A stretch of 64,000 nt of DNA from Echinococcus granulosus (GCF_000524195.1 NW_020170435.1:353814-417813), one strand, 5' to 3'; counted from the first letter of the stretch, positions 15,001-26,350 are shown. Made by a program: numbers and translations. The notes: a model not told the origin generated them from the letters alone.

Positions 15001-18000
15001 CATGGTCATGACTCCACATTAAAGTGTCTTTGCCTAATGATGACCAAAAGTGCAAATGGGAAAATGTGCTAGAATGTCTGGGTCACTCCAATTCCCAGAA
15101 GAAACGTCTGGAGCGCCGAAATGGGGGAAAGCCATTTGGTTCTGTTGTGGAGGATCCATTACCCTGATATTGCTACCATTCCTCTAAGATGAGCGCATTT
15201 GATGTGGTGTAGAAATGTTTACTATTGTGAATGTCCTGCATCCATTCCCTCCTTTTTTCTGAGGTATGGAAGTGGGTGTAGATCCTCCCTAATGTATTAG
15301 CCCAGAATACGAGATTGTGGCAAATGATTGTCAAAAGTCGACGTGGCTTTGATAGCCCGTTCCGTTATTCAGCCACACTGTAGTAGATGCTTTCAGTGAC
15401 GTTCGTTGCTGGGATTCGCTTACCGCTGTCGCAAATGTACTGCCTCCCCTTTTCCTCCCTCCTTCCCCCCACGCATGACTAGGCCACCGAACTGGTGCAA
15501 GAACCAAGGCAACAGATCCTGCCCATTTAGTTGCTTTTTTTGCTAGCTGAATTTCTCCTCCGTTAAAGAGATGCCGGACGTTTTTGGCCTCTACCAAAAA
15601 GAATACCTCTCTTTTAATTTGGCTAGCTCTTTGTTGAAAGAAAGATGTTACAGCAAAAACATGCCTACTAAAGTTGATATTTCATTTCCTTCTGCAGGTA
15701 CTTAGTATTTATGCTTCCTCTCTTGACTTTTTTTCTCAACTCTTAATTAAGGCGAGGGGGTGGCGGGAGGGTGAAAGAAGCCAGCTAATTTTAACTTCAC
15801 TAATTGTATGACCAACTTTGTAGGCAATTGCTGAGGTTGTCAGCCAAAACACATTTATGTACAGTGAAATTGACTCCATAATCCTCCCTGTGTTTGTCTG
15901 TCTAGATGAGCCTCAAAAATATCCGGTCCCTTTGCCTGCTTTTTAAGCGCTTCCGCCTTCCTGTCCTTTATCCTCCCTCTCCTCCTCCTTCCTTCTCTCT
16001 TGCCATTTTGTACTAAATTGTAGACGGGTTGTTAGGGTGTATAAGTACACTAGTCCTTCTGTTTGTATTTTAATCCACCAGGTAGGATTATTTATGCTTC
16101 TGCGTGTGTGTTTGTCTGGTGTTACACTACTACCCCTCTAATATGTAATCCGAAAGGGCAAATGCCAGGCAGTCATTAACCTCTGAATGATTAAACACCT
16201 CAAGTCTCCTCTTATAAAAAAAATGTTAAAGGATGACGTTGTTCTCGAAATGTCCTGTGAAAGGAGGTAGGGGGTATTGGAGAAGGAAGCATGCGACCAG
16301 AGGCACTCAAGAGTTGTACTTCACTGGTCTTATTCTTTCCAACAATCACTTTTTTTCGATAGAAAGTGGAGCATCGTGCTCTCCGATTGACACAGATTGT
16401 AGGTATTTCTTCAGGCTCGATTTCGATCTACTCAAAGGCGATCTCTCCCTCTCTCTCCAGTTGTGGCGATTCGGTAGTATTTACAAGTTTCCACCCATCC
16501 ATGAAAGGTGTCCTCCTTCTGTAGTGCTGAGGCTTAACATCCAGTCATCCAATTTGAAACTTTGTTATCATCGAGACTCAATACGCTTACTTCCTACTTC
16601 AATTTAGCGCTTGGAGTCCTTTTTGAAGTCGGTATGGAAGAAGGAATAGGGGGGCGCTTGTACCGTCAAAGATTGGCAAGTCCGAATATTCACTAGCTCC
16701 CTCTTGTCATTAAGCTGGCTAGCGAACATCACAAAGGCTGGCAATCTCACATGGTAAATTGGCGTGTGGATGGACAGGCAAACTGGTACCTTCTCAGGTG
16801 TCATGGAATCAGATGTCTCTCTCTCTCCTCCTTTGAAAATTGTAGTTAATATTTCTGCCTCAGGCTAAAAACCACCCTAGAGGTCGTACTATGTTCTATG
16901 GGAGTACTCCATCAGGTAGATCTCAATGGCTCATCCATTCACTTCCACTCGACAAACTTCGTTGTAGGGATTCATTGTCTTTTCCTGTGTCAATCCCTGT
17001 CCCCATTTAGACGACATCACGAAGATTTGCTTGTCAGGAAATTCTGGTAACCTTTGTTGACACTCCCTGATTCCTGTGTCTAGTCGCTTATTGGTGTTAG
17101 CCACAGCTTCTTCGAACGTTATGAACGGTTCGCTTCGTGCTGAAATAACTCAAGGTGGGGAGTACCTTCTTCGGTTCCTCTGTTATGACCTCTGCCTTCT
17201 GTTAGGTTCGAGGTCACTTATGCGACGCAGTGTTTGGAATTAGGTTTACTGGAAGACCAGGAAGCTATTACCATCTTCAAGATGAGCAGTGTAACTGTCG
17301 GTCCGATAAGACGGGGAGGAGACGAGGTGAGAAGGGAAGCTAGCTGAGTCCTCTATGATTCCATGCCTCTCTCTTATGTTCTCATTCTGGGGGAGGGAGG
17401 TGAAGTGTTGTTCCCTTCCCTCCATTGGTGGAGTTATTCTATAGGAAAAAAAGAAGGGGGAACTTCGATTAGTCCTGGTTAAAGTAAACACTTCAAGGAT
17501 AAGGCGGCCAGCCATTTTGTGCATTTCACTGCCCATTTCCACTCGTCTGTGAACAAATAAAATCGCCTTAGATGTGAATCTGCAAGAGCGCAGATGAATT
17601 CAGTATTTGAAGTTTCTTTGTCCCCTTCCTCCCCCAGCTCTTTTTTACTGCTTGAAGGAGGCAGAAGGGAGGAAAAACCCGACGTAATGTGGGTGTAGAG
17701 TTGATATTTACCCTCACACCATTGGTCCGGTTATAGAGAGTGGGGCTGATGGTGATGCTCTAAAAAGTCCATAAAACAGCCCATTTGCCATATCCGACTA
17801 AGACAGTTTAAAACATCTGCACAAATGTGTTTTTTTCTTGGTGTTGAATCGTGATGGAAGATGTAGAGTCAAGCATTCAGATGACCCAAAAAGTTTGTGC
17901 CATTTGAGCGTCATACCACGGCATGGACGTCGGTCTACTGCGACTGTGGAACTCGATGGTGTACAAGAAGAACTTTTCCAGTGGAATGGTAGTTCTATTC

Positions 18001-20337
18001 GTCCAAGAAAATGCTTGACCTCCCGATTCATGACCGGAGGACATCGTGAGAAGACTTTATAGGCCAAGTTAGGATCGGACAAAGAAGGAAATGTGCTAGC
18101 TAGGCAGCAGCCAGAAAGAAAACTAACCATCCTCAGCAGTCGAGTTTGTGCATTCCATTCGACAGATGTCTTCATTCCTCACTTGGAGGTTTAATTAATT
18201 ACTTACCAAGGGGTTGACACTGTGATGTGTTCAGAGGCATTGGATATGACATCCTTGACCTTTTATTCGTCATCCGTGTGAAAATGCCTTTTTAGGCATG
18301 ACATTCCTGATAAAAATGTCAAGTATGCTAAATTGTTTTATTTTTTTAAATACTTCCACATACACACACACCCTTCAACGACGTTTCAGCCTTCAGGTCA
18401 CTTCCGTGGACTTGATAGACCTTGATGGTCTCAGTCCAGGAGGCCTGGGGACTAGGAGCCACCAAAGTGGTGGAAGAGCCACGAAGATTGCTAACCATGA
18501 GTGATCATCCTTGATGCTCTTTGTGGTCACTCTTCTGCTTTGGCCCCCATTAGACAAGAGTTAAGTGAATTGTAGGGCAGGAATTGACAATTCCGATGGA
18601 TTGTTCACCCAGTCAGTAGGCCTATTAGAATCGTCTTCCCCGAGTCTTGTCTATCCTCTTTCGGCAGTCGCTCTCCGTTGTCATCTTTGTCCTTCTGTAT
18701 TAGGTTCACCCTCCATCAACACCAATGTGACCCCTTCCTCGCCTTCCAATTCATCACAGAAAACAGGACGGGCCAGCGCAATCAACTGTTACTCTTTGAC
18801 AGGTCATTTGTTTGTTTGTTTTTTGTAGACGCGGTTTGATGGAAGCCAGTAAAACAACTTCACAGTTGCCTACCATGGCTTCTGCCGATCTTTTGGCTGA
18901 GCTAGAACAATCACTCAGTTTGGAGAAGGTGAATCTCTCAACCACACTCAGCAAAGCGATTGCAAAAGGTGTTGCTTCTCAGCCGTCCTCTATTAGTGTC
19001 ACCAAAATCGCTTCACAACCAGCGAAAACACTTCCATCCAAACCTTCGCTACCGAAAATACCTCCTAGTACTTCATCCAAGTGAGTCCTTCATCACAGTG
19101 AAGTTCTACTCTACTGCGAGAATGGAATGCTACAGTCCAGAATACGGGAGTAACAACAGGCTCACGTGCTACGGAACTGACCAATTCAACTATCGCATAA
19201 AGAACGTGCGTCACGTATATGTGACTCCGGTAGACCCGAGAAAACTTCCACAAAACTTTAAGATTGCAGGTCGTTTTCCTCCCCAGTTTTCACCATGAAG
19301 GCCCATTTTTTCCATCGAGATAGTTTGCCCCGCCTCTTACTTTGTCTCTCCACCAAACTATTTTGAAGGTGGCACAGACGTAAAGGCGATGGCTTCCAAA
19401 CTATACCACACATACTAACAACTATCTCCGTTAACAATGCATGACAAGACCCAAATATGTCATTGACCTATTCAAAAGATGAGCCTGAACTGTAGGTGCT
19501 GCTCGGGGTGGGTGGACAATGTGAGCCATCGGAATAGGCATACCCCTTGTCACCAATGTCACCCCTGGGTGTGAGTCACCTGGGCCCACGGCTAGGCGAC
19601 AAGTGAGGAGGAGGGGTGAGCGGTGGTTGAGGGCAAAGTGCTACGCAGTGGTTGAGTTATCGGCTCACTTTTGTCTTGCTCTCGGTACCCCTTGACAGTG
19701 TCGGAAGTTGTACGGCTTAAATAGATGGGCGGTCTATCATGTACCCAGTCACACTGGCATTGGTGGCATGGCTTCGTAGAGGAGGTACCTTCCAGACTCA
19801 TGTGTTGAATGAGGTGTCTGGGGAGGGCCTAGACGCGTCAGTAACACGTAAATAACCAGAGTTCGTGTCCTGCAGATAATTAGCCTCCACAGCACCGCTT
19901 CTCACAGCCAAAAAGGGTATGCTTCCCCTCAGACGACATAGACACGAGTATTCGCATACATGAAAGGTGGCAGAGCCCACTTGAAACTTGGAATGTCTGG
20001 ATGCATTCCCTATCTACGGTGTAATTTTGTCACCTGATTGGTTTGTTTGCCTTCCAGAACTTTATTTGATGACTTGCCTGCGGCAAAAGCCGTGTCGCTG
20101 GGTGATTCAGGTCGCGGTGAAAGTTTACCCAGTGGAGTGAAGCAGCCATCAGCGCCATCCGTCGGCTCCACCATCGATACCGGTGTTGTTTTGCCAACTA
20201 AGAAGGTCTCAAAAGTCGCCTTAAACCCTTTCGGAGAGGACGATGACGAGGTGGAGGCGGATACAGCAGGCAAGAGAGTGCCAGAAGTGACAGATGAACC
20301 AGTGGCTACTTATCCACAACACCTCAATCCCTTCTGA
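1..20337 (+). CDS. VPS11: VPS11, vacuolar sorting subunit of HOPS/CORVET (3' part, 15 exons)
   Basis: VPS11 is a core subunit of the HOPS and CORVET complexes that tether endosomes and lysosomes before fusion. Exons seen: 1-110, 701-862, 944-1141, 2472-2565, 2647-2735, 3670-3834, 6127-6215, 6757-6831, 6916-7004, 9028-9122, 10531-10652, 12288-12383, 13448-13507, 18829-19080, 20058-20337. All boundaries are GT-AG, phases match throughout, and the joined frame gives 657 codons before TGA. The protein follows animal VPS11 from the alpha-solenoid region (LYLEPFPF, EYIQTIGTVEASYV) through a coiled coil (exon at 10531) to a C-terminal RING-H2 finger: CAVC in the exon at 12288, CDHSYHKSC across the next junction, and CPEC. 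After the finger, about 175 residues rich in Ser, Pro and Lys replace the usual C-terminus and contain two NPF motifs. The N-terminal beta-propeller lies upstream of the window. I assigned exons by aligning to remembered VPS11, so small boundary errors are possible. Confidence 0.95.
1862..1961. other. Assembly gap of 100 N
   Basis: A run of exactly 100 N follows a poly-C stretch, inside the VPS11 intron 1142-2471. The round length suggests a gap of unknown true size. No coding exon seems lost, because the flanking exons (ending SLPFDQ, starting SLEAVC) are contiguous when compared with VPS11. Confidence 0.98.
3835..6126 (+). other. VPS11 intron of 2.3 kb, no other feature seen
   Basis: The intron lies between donor GTAGTT and an acceptor ending CTTCAG. 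Short open frames on both strands lack splice context and recognisable protein sequence. I see no gene or RNA in it. The other long VPS11 introns (111-700, 1142-2471, 2736-3669, 6216-6756, 7005-9027, 9123-10530, 10653-12287, 12384-13447, 19081-20057) likewise hold nothing I can name beyond the items listed separately. Confidence 0.7.
8907..8983 (+). other. Possible alternative VPS11 cassette exon
   Basis: This stretch has an acceptor (CTTCAG), an open frame reading ...HYIEEGKLGLLTNLEG, and a possible donor GTATTT. It joins the next exon (9028) in phase. It joins the preceding exon in frame only if that exon uses a weaker donor 4 nt downstream (GTGGTC at 7009 rather than GTGGGT at 7005). Skipping it gives a gap-free match to VPS11, so the main transcript probably omits it. 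Confidence 0.25.
10047..10099 (+). repeat. Polypyrimidine (CCTCT/CCCTT) tract in VPS11 intron
   Basis: This is an uninterrupted 53-nt C/T run inside the intron 9123-10530. It is low-complexity sequence; the distance to the next acceptor (10530) makes a direct splicing role unlikely. A nearby short CA-rich stretch lies around 9842-9857. Confidence 0.9.
11525..11557 (+). repeat. Short palindromic element, copy 1 (VPS11 intron)
   Basis: It contains GTCACATATTTGTGAC, a near-perfect palindrome, followed by GCTGGAG. The same core with similar 3' flank occurs at about 19204, 26323 (reverse strand) and 36771. The wider flanks differ, so only about 30 nt is shared. Confidence 0.6.
13508..18828 (+). 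other. VPS11 intron of 5.3 kb, no other feature seen
   Basis: This is the largest VPS11 intron, from donor GTAAGT just after the RING finger to an acceptor TTTTGTAG before the tail exon. It holds low-complexity C/T tracts (around 15957-16010 and 16440-16460) and short open frames on both strands, none with splice context or a recognised motif. Confidence 0.7.
19204..19230 (+). repeat. Short palindromic element, copy 2 (VPS11 last intron)
   Basis: It reads CGTCACGTATATGTGACTCC, a diverged match to the element at 11525 and 36771. The palindromic arms GTCAC/GTGAC are kept. Confidence 0.45.
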
Positions 20338-21049
20338 TCTCTCATTACCTTTCCAATAGTGTGAAGTCTTTTCTTTTGTCATAGCTGATACCATGATTTT
20401 ACAACAACGGCTTCAAAAAGATGGATAATTGCTGTCGATTTTTACATTTTCTTTAACAAGAAGACTATTTTTCCCCTGCTTTCATCTCACTTTGAGACTG
20501 CACTGCGAACTCGTCAAAGGTGACTTAGAATGGGTCTTTGACGGAGGGTGGGAGGGAGGTTCCCCTCTTTTCGACTAAACAAAAGACGTCGCTTTCGGTG
20601 AGGGATTGAAAAGTACTAACAATGACTTCAAAACTGAAATCCACTGTTGGCTGCTTCCCACGGTTGGACTCCTTGTTTGTTAGCCCCAACTTTCTTCTCT
20701 CTCAACAGCGGCTTTCGGTAATGTTTGACCTGAGTAATGTCATCCATATTAATTGAACAGTCCCACCCACGTGTCTATTGACTGGTAACAGTGAGCTTCA
20801 AAGCCTATCACTTTGTCATCATTTGGGATTGTTTTTGCCTCTGTGTGGTGTGGCAAGACTCTTCCCTAACCGTCTACCAACAACGGGTCGTATCTTTTTA
20901 GCCTCGAAGCTTAGGTTAGTCGCTTTCTGCCCCTTTAATAGGAGAGGGTGTCTTGTTTTAGTTGCAGCCCCGTGGCTTGGCAGTTTTTCAAACTGCCAGA
21001 TTGCGGGTCTGCGCAAATCAAGTCACCCGCTTTACTGAATCACTTCAAA

Positions 21050-21151
21050 ATGTCAACGCGGTTCATTTTCGCCGATTTGGAGATCCACAGTAGATGCTCC
21101 CCTTCTGTTGCCTCAAAGAGTGACATTGAGGCGATGATCTCACCCAGTAAG
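21050..21151 (+). CDS. Orphan exon-like frame, 34 codons (speculative)
   Basis: An ATG in a good context (TTCAAAATG) opens 34 codons beginning MSTRFIFADLEIHS. They end at AAG followed by a consensus donor GTGAGT. The protein is not recognised and no downstream exon could be joined with confidence. It could be the first exon of a small gene, or chance. Confidence 0.15.
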
Positions 21152-23360
21152 GTGAGTGGAAAGCAGCGGCGGAGAGAGGGCTCTCTGTCATGAGTATAGA
21201 GAAGACGCGATAACCTCTTAAAGTGAAACTGAAACCACGGAGACTAGTTTTCTCCCCCCTACCAACCTTCGCTACCAACGCCGCCGTCTACTTTGACGCG
21301 CACTGTCCATTATCATTTCACCCAGTCAATTAACTCTGTTTCCCATAAAGAGCGTGATGGATAGTACCAATTACTAGAAAGTTGCTTTTTTTCCCGAAAA
21401 TCCATGCCAAATATTTCCTAATTCTTAAAAGATTTGAAGGCTTTTTTGGAGGAATTTTTCTGGTTCAAAGATATAAAATATTAAAAAGTGGCAAGCAAAT
21501 GACATTTTTGAATAGCTTAAGTGTACACTTTTTAGTTGAGAGTGAAAAAAAAGTAGAGTTGAATTTGTTCATTTCAATGCCAAAAAATTAAGTACTTTCA
21601 TGGGCAATAGAATCTGTAAATTGTTGATTAATCCAAAACAGCTTAAGGGAAAAAATCCTATACTACTTATGATAAGGTCTATACTACTGAAATAGCTAGA
21701 TGAAGTTTGCCAAAGACGCTTTACTGCGTGGAGTTCGTCCACCCTTCAATTGCCATCAGTTTGCCATCGTCTGCTCAAGCCACATCCTAGTAATCCCCTT
21801 CCCCCGCCCTTTCAACAGACATATCCTAGACGTCTAGCCAAAACTGGGGACGAGAGGGGAGGAGGGGGAAGGAAGAGTGGACGGTTGGACGAAAGGATGG
21901 AAGGAGTGAACTCAAGAGGTGTCAAAAAATCTGTCGTTTAACTGGATTTCAGTGGATTTCACCGTTCGGATATTTTACAGCTTGCAGAACCTCCTTAACC
22001 ACATTCTACGCACTCTTAAGGGGAAGTCAATTTCAAAAAAATATTCTTATTTTTTTTTTGAGAAAAAGACCAACTGCTCTATGACTTATTTATTTCCAAG
22101 TGCTTATGACTTTTTGACAGCCGAACGATCATTTGCTCGGTTGGCAGTTGACGTTGGCACTAAATAGGTGCATTCCGTTGGTTAATAAGTGAAAATTTAC
22201 CCCACTTTTCCCCTTCCGGATGGAAGTTGTGAGTGTTCCAGGAAATGCAGGGGAAGGCGATTCGGGGTCTTGTGTAGACGACTAACACTACCCTACACAT
22301 CCTGCAGTGTCATACGTGTCACTGTCAGACTGTCAAGGCTAACATGTTCTTGTGGTTCTAATGGCCCCTCCGAGAACCCAAGCAACTTCCAATGTTTTGT
22401 GGCCACCTCATCTGGATATGACGCTAATTGGTTCAGCAGGTTGACATTAGTTGTCAAAAAATGCGTCACCGCACTTTTTTGACAGGCGCTTCATTGGCTC
22501 GTTGTCAATCCGGCTTCGGTCTATTGATACGGTACAGCTGTCACCAGAAGACAAACCCTTGAGAGGGTGGTATTGCTGTCACCTTGTCAGCCTCAGCATT
22601 CGTTTTTTCCCTGGGGCATTTCCGCAAGCTTCAAGTGACTATCACCCTTTCCTGACACCATCAGACAGCGGACAGCTAAGAAAGGGAAGTGGGAGGCAAA
22701 TGGACCACGCTACACCTGACCCATCCCGGTGCTACTGTTGTCTGCAATTCCACCAGACTTAATCCCGAAAATTTTCCTTTTTTTTCCACTGAAACTTTCG
22801 TTCTCGTCCAGCTCTCCTGATTGGCTAGCAAGATAATCAAAGAATGTTGGATTGGAACCAGTTTGTGGCCTCGGTAGTCATTTTGCGGTCATGTGACTCA
22901 CCCACTGTACCTCCCACCCCTTCCGCCTAGGTTACTCAAACCGGTCTTTCTGCCCATAGAGGTTAAGAACCCGACACGATACAAACTGCTGGTAGTCTGC
23001 AACAGGTCATGGTTGGTTTTGGAGTCGGGGTGACTAGGGCTAGGGTCGTTTCCTTCTAATCAGAAGCCCCTCCAGACCTTCTCTGCAAATCTCTCGTATT
23101 CAAGAAGGAATCAGACATTTGTGGCGACTATCAGCCTTCTCAAAGCAAAATCTTCCCATCCGAACCAAAGTGACAACTACCTAGTGACGTTGATTTGACT
23201 ACCTTTAAAAAAGCAAAAAAAAATTGAACTGTTTTAATGCATTATTTGGAGAAAAAAGGTGTCACATTTGAGAGCTGTAACATTTTGCGTGACAAGGGAG
23301 GCAAGTAAGCGAGGTTGATGTCGGGGAGGTTGAAAAGATCCGCCAAATCATGACCTATCT

Positions 23361-23390
23361 GGGCAAGGGAGGGGAGGAGAGGGGAGGGGA
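23361..23390 (+). other. G-rich tract with quadruplex pattern
   Basis: Several runs of three or four G are separated by one to seven bases, which fits the usual G-quadruplex pattern. It lies about 0.6 kb upstream of the tubulin ATG. Any function is conjecture. Confidence 0.5.
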
Positions 23391-23963
23391 AAGAACCTTA
23401 GCCAAAAGGTGCCCTAGAACTTGAGATCAGGCCATCCACCCCAGGATTGGACATTTTTCTCCCTTAAAGTTTATCCACGTCTCCCATGTGATCTCCCAAT
23501 AATCCCCCCTTCCACACCATGGCCTCTTTTAAGGAATGACCTTGAAAAGGTCAAATGTTCCTCTCTATTTTGCCACGCTTAAAATGGCGATACTTTTTTA
23601 AAAAAATAAATTTTAACAACTGACAAGATTACTCATGCACTGTCACCTTAATGTCCTCACAACAAATTCCATTAACACTGGATAGGAGACCTCTCACCTG
23701 TCGCCAAACCGCACAACTCCCTTGCACCCCCCAACCCCTCTTTTTACCCCTTCCCCTTGTTGAAGTTGTTTGGTCATTTTATTACGAAAAAATAAAGTGG
23801 TAAAGTGGTCCGGAAGGGATAAAAAAGAGGGGGTAGTTGGGTAAATTTTTTCCTTGTCTTCAAAAAGCTGTGACTGTGACATGTGCTTAAGGCGGTCAAA
23901 CTTATTGATCCGCCCATCAATCGATTGTGTCATTACTGCCACTGTCGCCACCGTGTTAAAGTC

Positions 23964-25453
23964 ATGGTAAGTTCGTTTTATTTTTTGTTTATTTTTTAGG
24001 AATATGTGTTTTTTTTTTTATAAAAAATATACAACATTTTAGAGGGAGGTAATCTCTATCCACGTTGGTCAATGTGGCGTACAAATTGGGAATGCGGTTT
24101 GGGAGCTCTACTGTGCCGAGCACGCAGTCTCCAACGAGGGCTCCTTGTTTGAGCAGCCTCATGAATTGGAGTGGGTGGAGACCTTCTTCAACATCTCCGA
24201 ACAAGGTCGCTATGTTCCACGATGCCTGTTCGTAGATCTCGAGGCCTCAGTTATCGGTTAGTTGGCATATTCCTTAGGTCCTTTCAAGGAACCTTGCCAA
24301 GAGTAACTCGTTTCCATTTTTTTCCCTCCTCCTCTTTTCTCCAGATGAAGTTCGAGTTGGTCCTTGGCGTAAACTCTTCCATCCGGATAAGTTAATTACG
24401 GGATACGAGGATGCCTCCAACAACTTTGCTCGTGGATACTTCACCATCGGAAAGGTGCTGCTCTCTCCAGTCCTGAATGAAGTTAGACGTACCATTGAAC
24501 AGTGTGACAGTCTTCAAGGCATTCTCTTTTTCCGCAGTCTTGGGGGTGGTACAGGGGCCGGTTTGACTGCAGCTCTGTTGGATGTTCTTGGAGACTATCG
24601 AAAGTACACTAAAGTGGAAATACCTATCTATCCATCACCTTCTCTGTCCACGGCTTTGATTGAACCCTACAACTGCCTTTTGGGCGAACATTTCACCATG
24701 GAGGACTTCAACATTGGCCTTCTTATGGACAATGAGGCTATGTACGATGTGTGCTCCCGCTTCCTCTCGTCCAGCTACACCACCTATACAAAGATCAACC
24801 GACTGGCTGCTATTGTCTGTAGTGCGGTTACTGCTTCTCTACGTTTCAAGAATGTTCTCACTTCGGATCTCAATGTGATGCAGACCAATCTCATCCCCTA
24901 TCCACGCATTCACTTTCCTTTGGCCAATTTCGCACCTATCCAATCAACCGAGAAAACCGCCTATGAGCCCTCCAAGGTGGTGGAGATAACTCGTGCTGTA
25001 TTTGAACGGGAGAACCAGTTGATAAAGATTGATCCCACCTATGGGAAATTTATGTCCTGCACGCTGCTATATCGAGGCAATGTCAGTCCTGGACAAGTTT
25101 ATGTAGCTCTAGCAGAGATGAAAAGTTGTCGAGGCTTGGAATTTGTGGATTGGTGTCCTACTGGTTTTAAGGTGAGCATTACAAGTGAGACTCCGGTTAC
25201 TCGATGTGACAGTGGAATTGGTCAAACCAGTCGAAATGTTGTTATGTTGGCCAATAATTCGGCTGTTGGACAAGCATGGCAACGGATAGTGCATAAATAC
25301 TATATGCTCTACTCCAAACGCGCCTTTGTCCACTGGTATGTGGGTGAGGGTATGGAGGAGGATGAATTCAATGAAGCCCTTGTCAACATGACCTCCTTGG
25401 TACGAGACTACGAGGAGGTGGCAAGAGACTCTGCCGACACTCAAGTGTGCTAA
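23964..25453 (+). CDS. Divergent alpha-tubulin, complete, 3 exons, 441 aa
   Basis: Alpha-tubulin pairs with beta-tubulin to build microtubules. Exons are 23964-23966 (only the ATG), 24043-24256 and 24345-25453, with introns of 76 and 88 nt. The joined frame is 442 codons including TAA. Family marks are clear: REVISIHVGQCGVQIGN at the start, FVDLEASVIDEVR, ITGYEDASNNFARG, the GTP-binding GGGTGAG loop (residues 139-145), IEPYN, MDNEAMYD, TNLIPYPRIHFPLA, VDWCPTGFKV and KRAFVHWYVGEGMEE. It is unlike ordinary alpha-tubulin at three points. The loop carrying acetylated Lys40 is shortened and has no equivalent lysine. The helix H8 motif DLTEF is DLNVM, so the catalytic Glu254 is Val (residue 250 here). 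The acidic tail ending in Tyr is missing; the protein ends DSADTQVC. Nucleotide-contact residues equivalent to Glu71, Asp98, Asn206 and Asn228 are kept. It is probably a specialised, tissue-restricted isotype. Confidence 0.95.
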
Positions 25454-25614
25454 CAAAGAAAAAGAAGGAGAGAAAAAATATAAAAAGAAAGCAAAAGAAA
25501 ATCCACCTTTCTGTCCTGTTCTTTATTTGTCTCCTCTTTTGCCTACTCACTTGTCAATGGAAAAAAAGGAAAGGCGAATGTTTGGCCAATATTGAAAAAG
25601 GCAACTCTACATAA

Positions 25615-25687
25615 CCCCCCTGTGCCCCTCTCACCCCTCCTGCCTGCATACCTACCTACCTCCCTCCCCCACCCCCTCCCTAACCCC
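25615..25687 (+). other. C-rich tract in the tubulin 3' region
   Basis: This stretch is strongly enriched in CCC/CCCC runs and CCT repeats, downstream of the tubulin stop and upstream of a polyadenylation signal, so probably in the 3' UTR. C-rich 3' UTR tracts can bind poly(C) proteins; that role here is inference. Confidence 0.5.
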
Positions 25688-25782
25688 TTTTCTGGCGTTT
25701 AAGCGCTCGCGATAGCTATGTATGCTTCGCTTTTATGTTCCATTTGGTCAACATAAAATTGACTTATATGCGCTTCATGAAC

Positions 25783-25788
25783 AATAAA
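25783..25788 (+). promoter_or_regulatory. Polyadenylation signal AATAAA for the tubulin gene
   Basis: A canonical AATAAA lies 330 nt after the tubulin stop codon and is followed by a T-rich stretch (TCCCTTTTTCC). No other AATAAA lies between the stop and this one. Confidence 0.65.
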
Positions 25789-26322
25789 CATCCCTTTTTC
25801 CTTCTCCATCAGTTGGGTGCTCCAAACTCCACGATGCCTCCTGAGAGGGACAAACTGACAGACAGACAGAGAAAGCCTTAGACTCCAAAAACTGCCACCG
25901 ATGCTTAGAGGTATGTAGTTACCTTTGTTTTTATCTCAAGTCCACTTCTCAGCTATTTGCAACAGTCTTCCACACATAGGAGGACTATCGTCAGCAGAAC
26001 ACGAAAGATACGCAGGTTGAGGGTGCATATCAAGGCAGCTTATCCTTCCACCACCGGTTACTCCAAATTGCTCTTTCAGAGTAGTAGTAGTAATGACTTA
26101 CTGCAGATCTGTAGCATTCTAGGTAGCTACACAGGGGCCAGGAGTCCTCGAGTGCCACAAACAGCTGCATCGTGCTCATAACAGTTGCAAAAGCTCAGTG
26201 GCTTAAGACCAGAGTCAAATGCTGAGCATAGACTAACTAATTGGGCACATTGTGGGAGAAGTAGTGAATCAAGGAGCAGCTTACATTCAGCCAGGGTACT
26301 CGCAGTGACCTTTACACGTCTT

Positions 26323-26350
26323 TCACTGACGTCACACATGTGTGACGTAT
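26323..26350 (-). repeat. Short palindromic element, copy 3
   Basis: It contains CGTCACACATGTGTGACG, a perfect 18-nt palindrome (26330-26347). Read on the reverse strand, the flank GTCAGTGAAAG matches GTCAGAGAGG at the 36771 copy, so the element is in reverse orientation here. Confidence 0.6.

Larger units (their letters stand above)
20338..23963. other. Intergenic region between VPS11 and the tubulin gene
   Basis: This 3.6 kb spacer contains an AT-rich segment (21380-21690), a G-rich run (23361-23390) and one orphan exon-like frame (21050-21151). I found no AATAAA close behind the VPS11 stop. The last part must hold the tubulin promoter, but no convincing TATA box stands out. Confidence 0.6.

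Noticed and set aside
12745..15130. Apparent repeat pair in VPS11 introns (about 12745-12830 and 15060-15115)
   Set aside because: Only a few short blocks match (GTGCT.GA.ATGTCTGGG and CCCAGAAG), not enough to call a repeat by eye.
17203..17213. tRNA-like B-box (GGTTCGAGGTC)
   Set aside because: No matching A-box or cloverleaf could be folded around it. A similar string at 42905 also fails.
22451..22762. 103-codon frame (+) preceded by an AG that could be an acceptor for the 21050 exon
   Set aside because: Joining it in phase leads to an early stop, and the peptide looks random.
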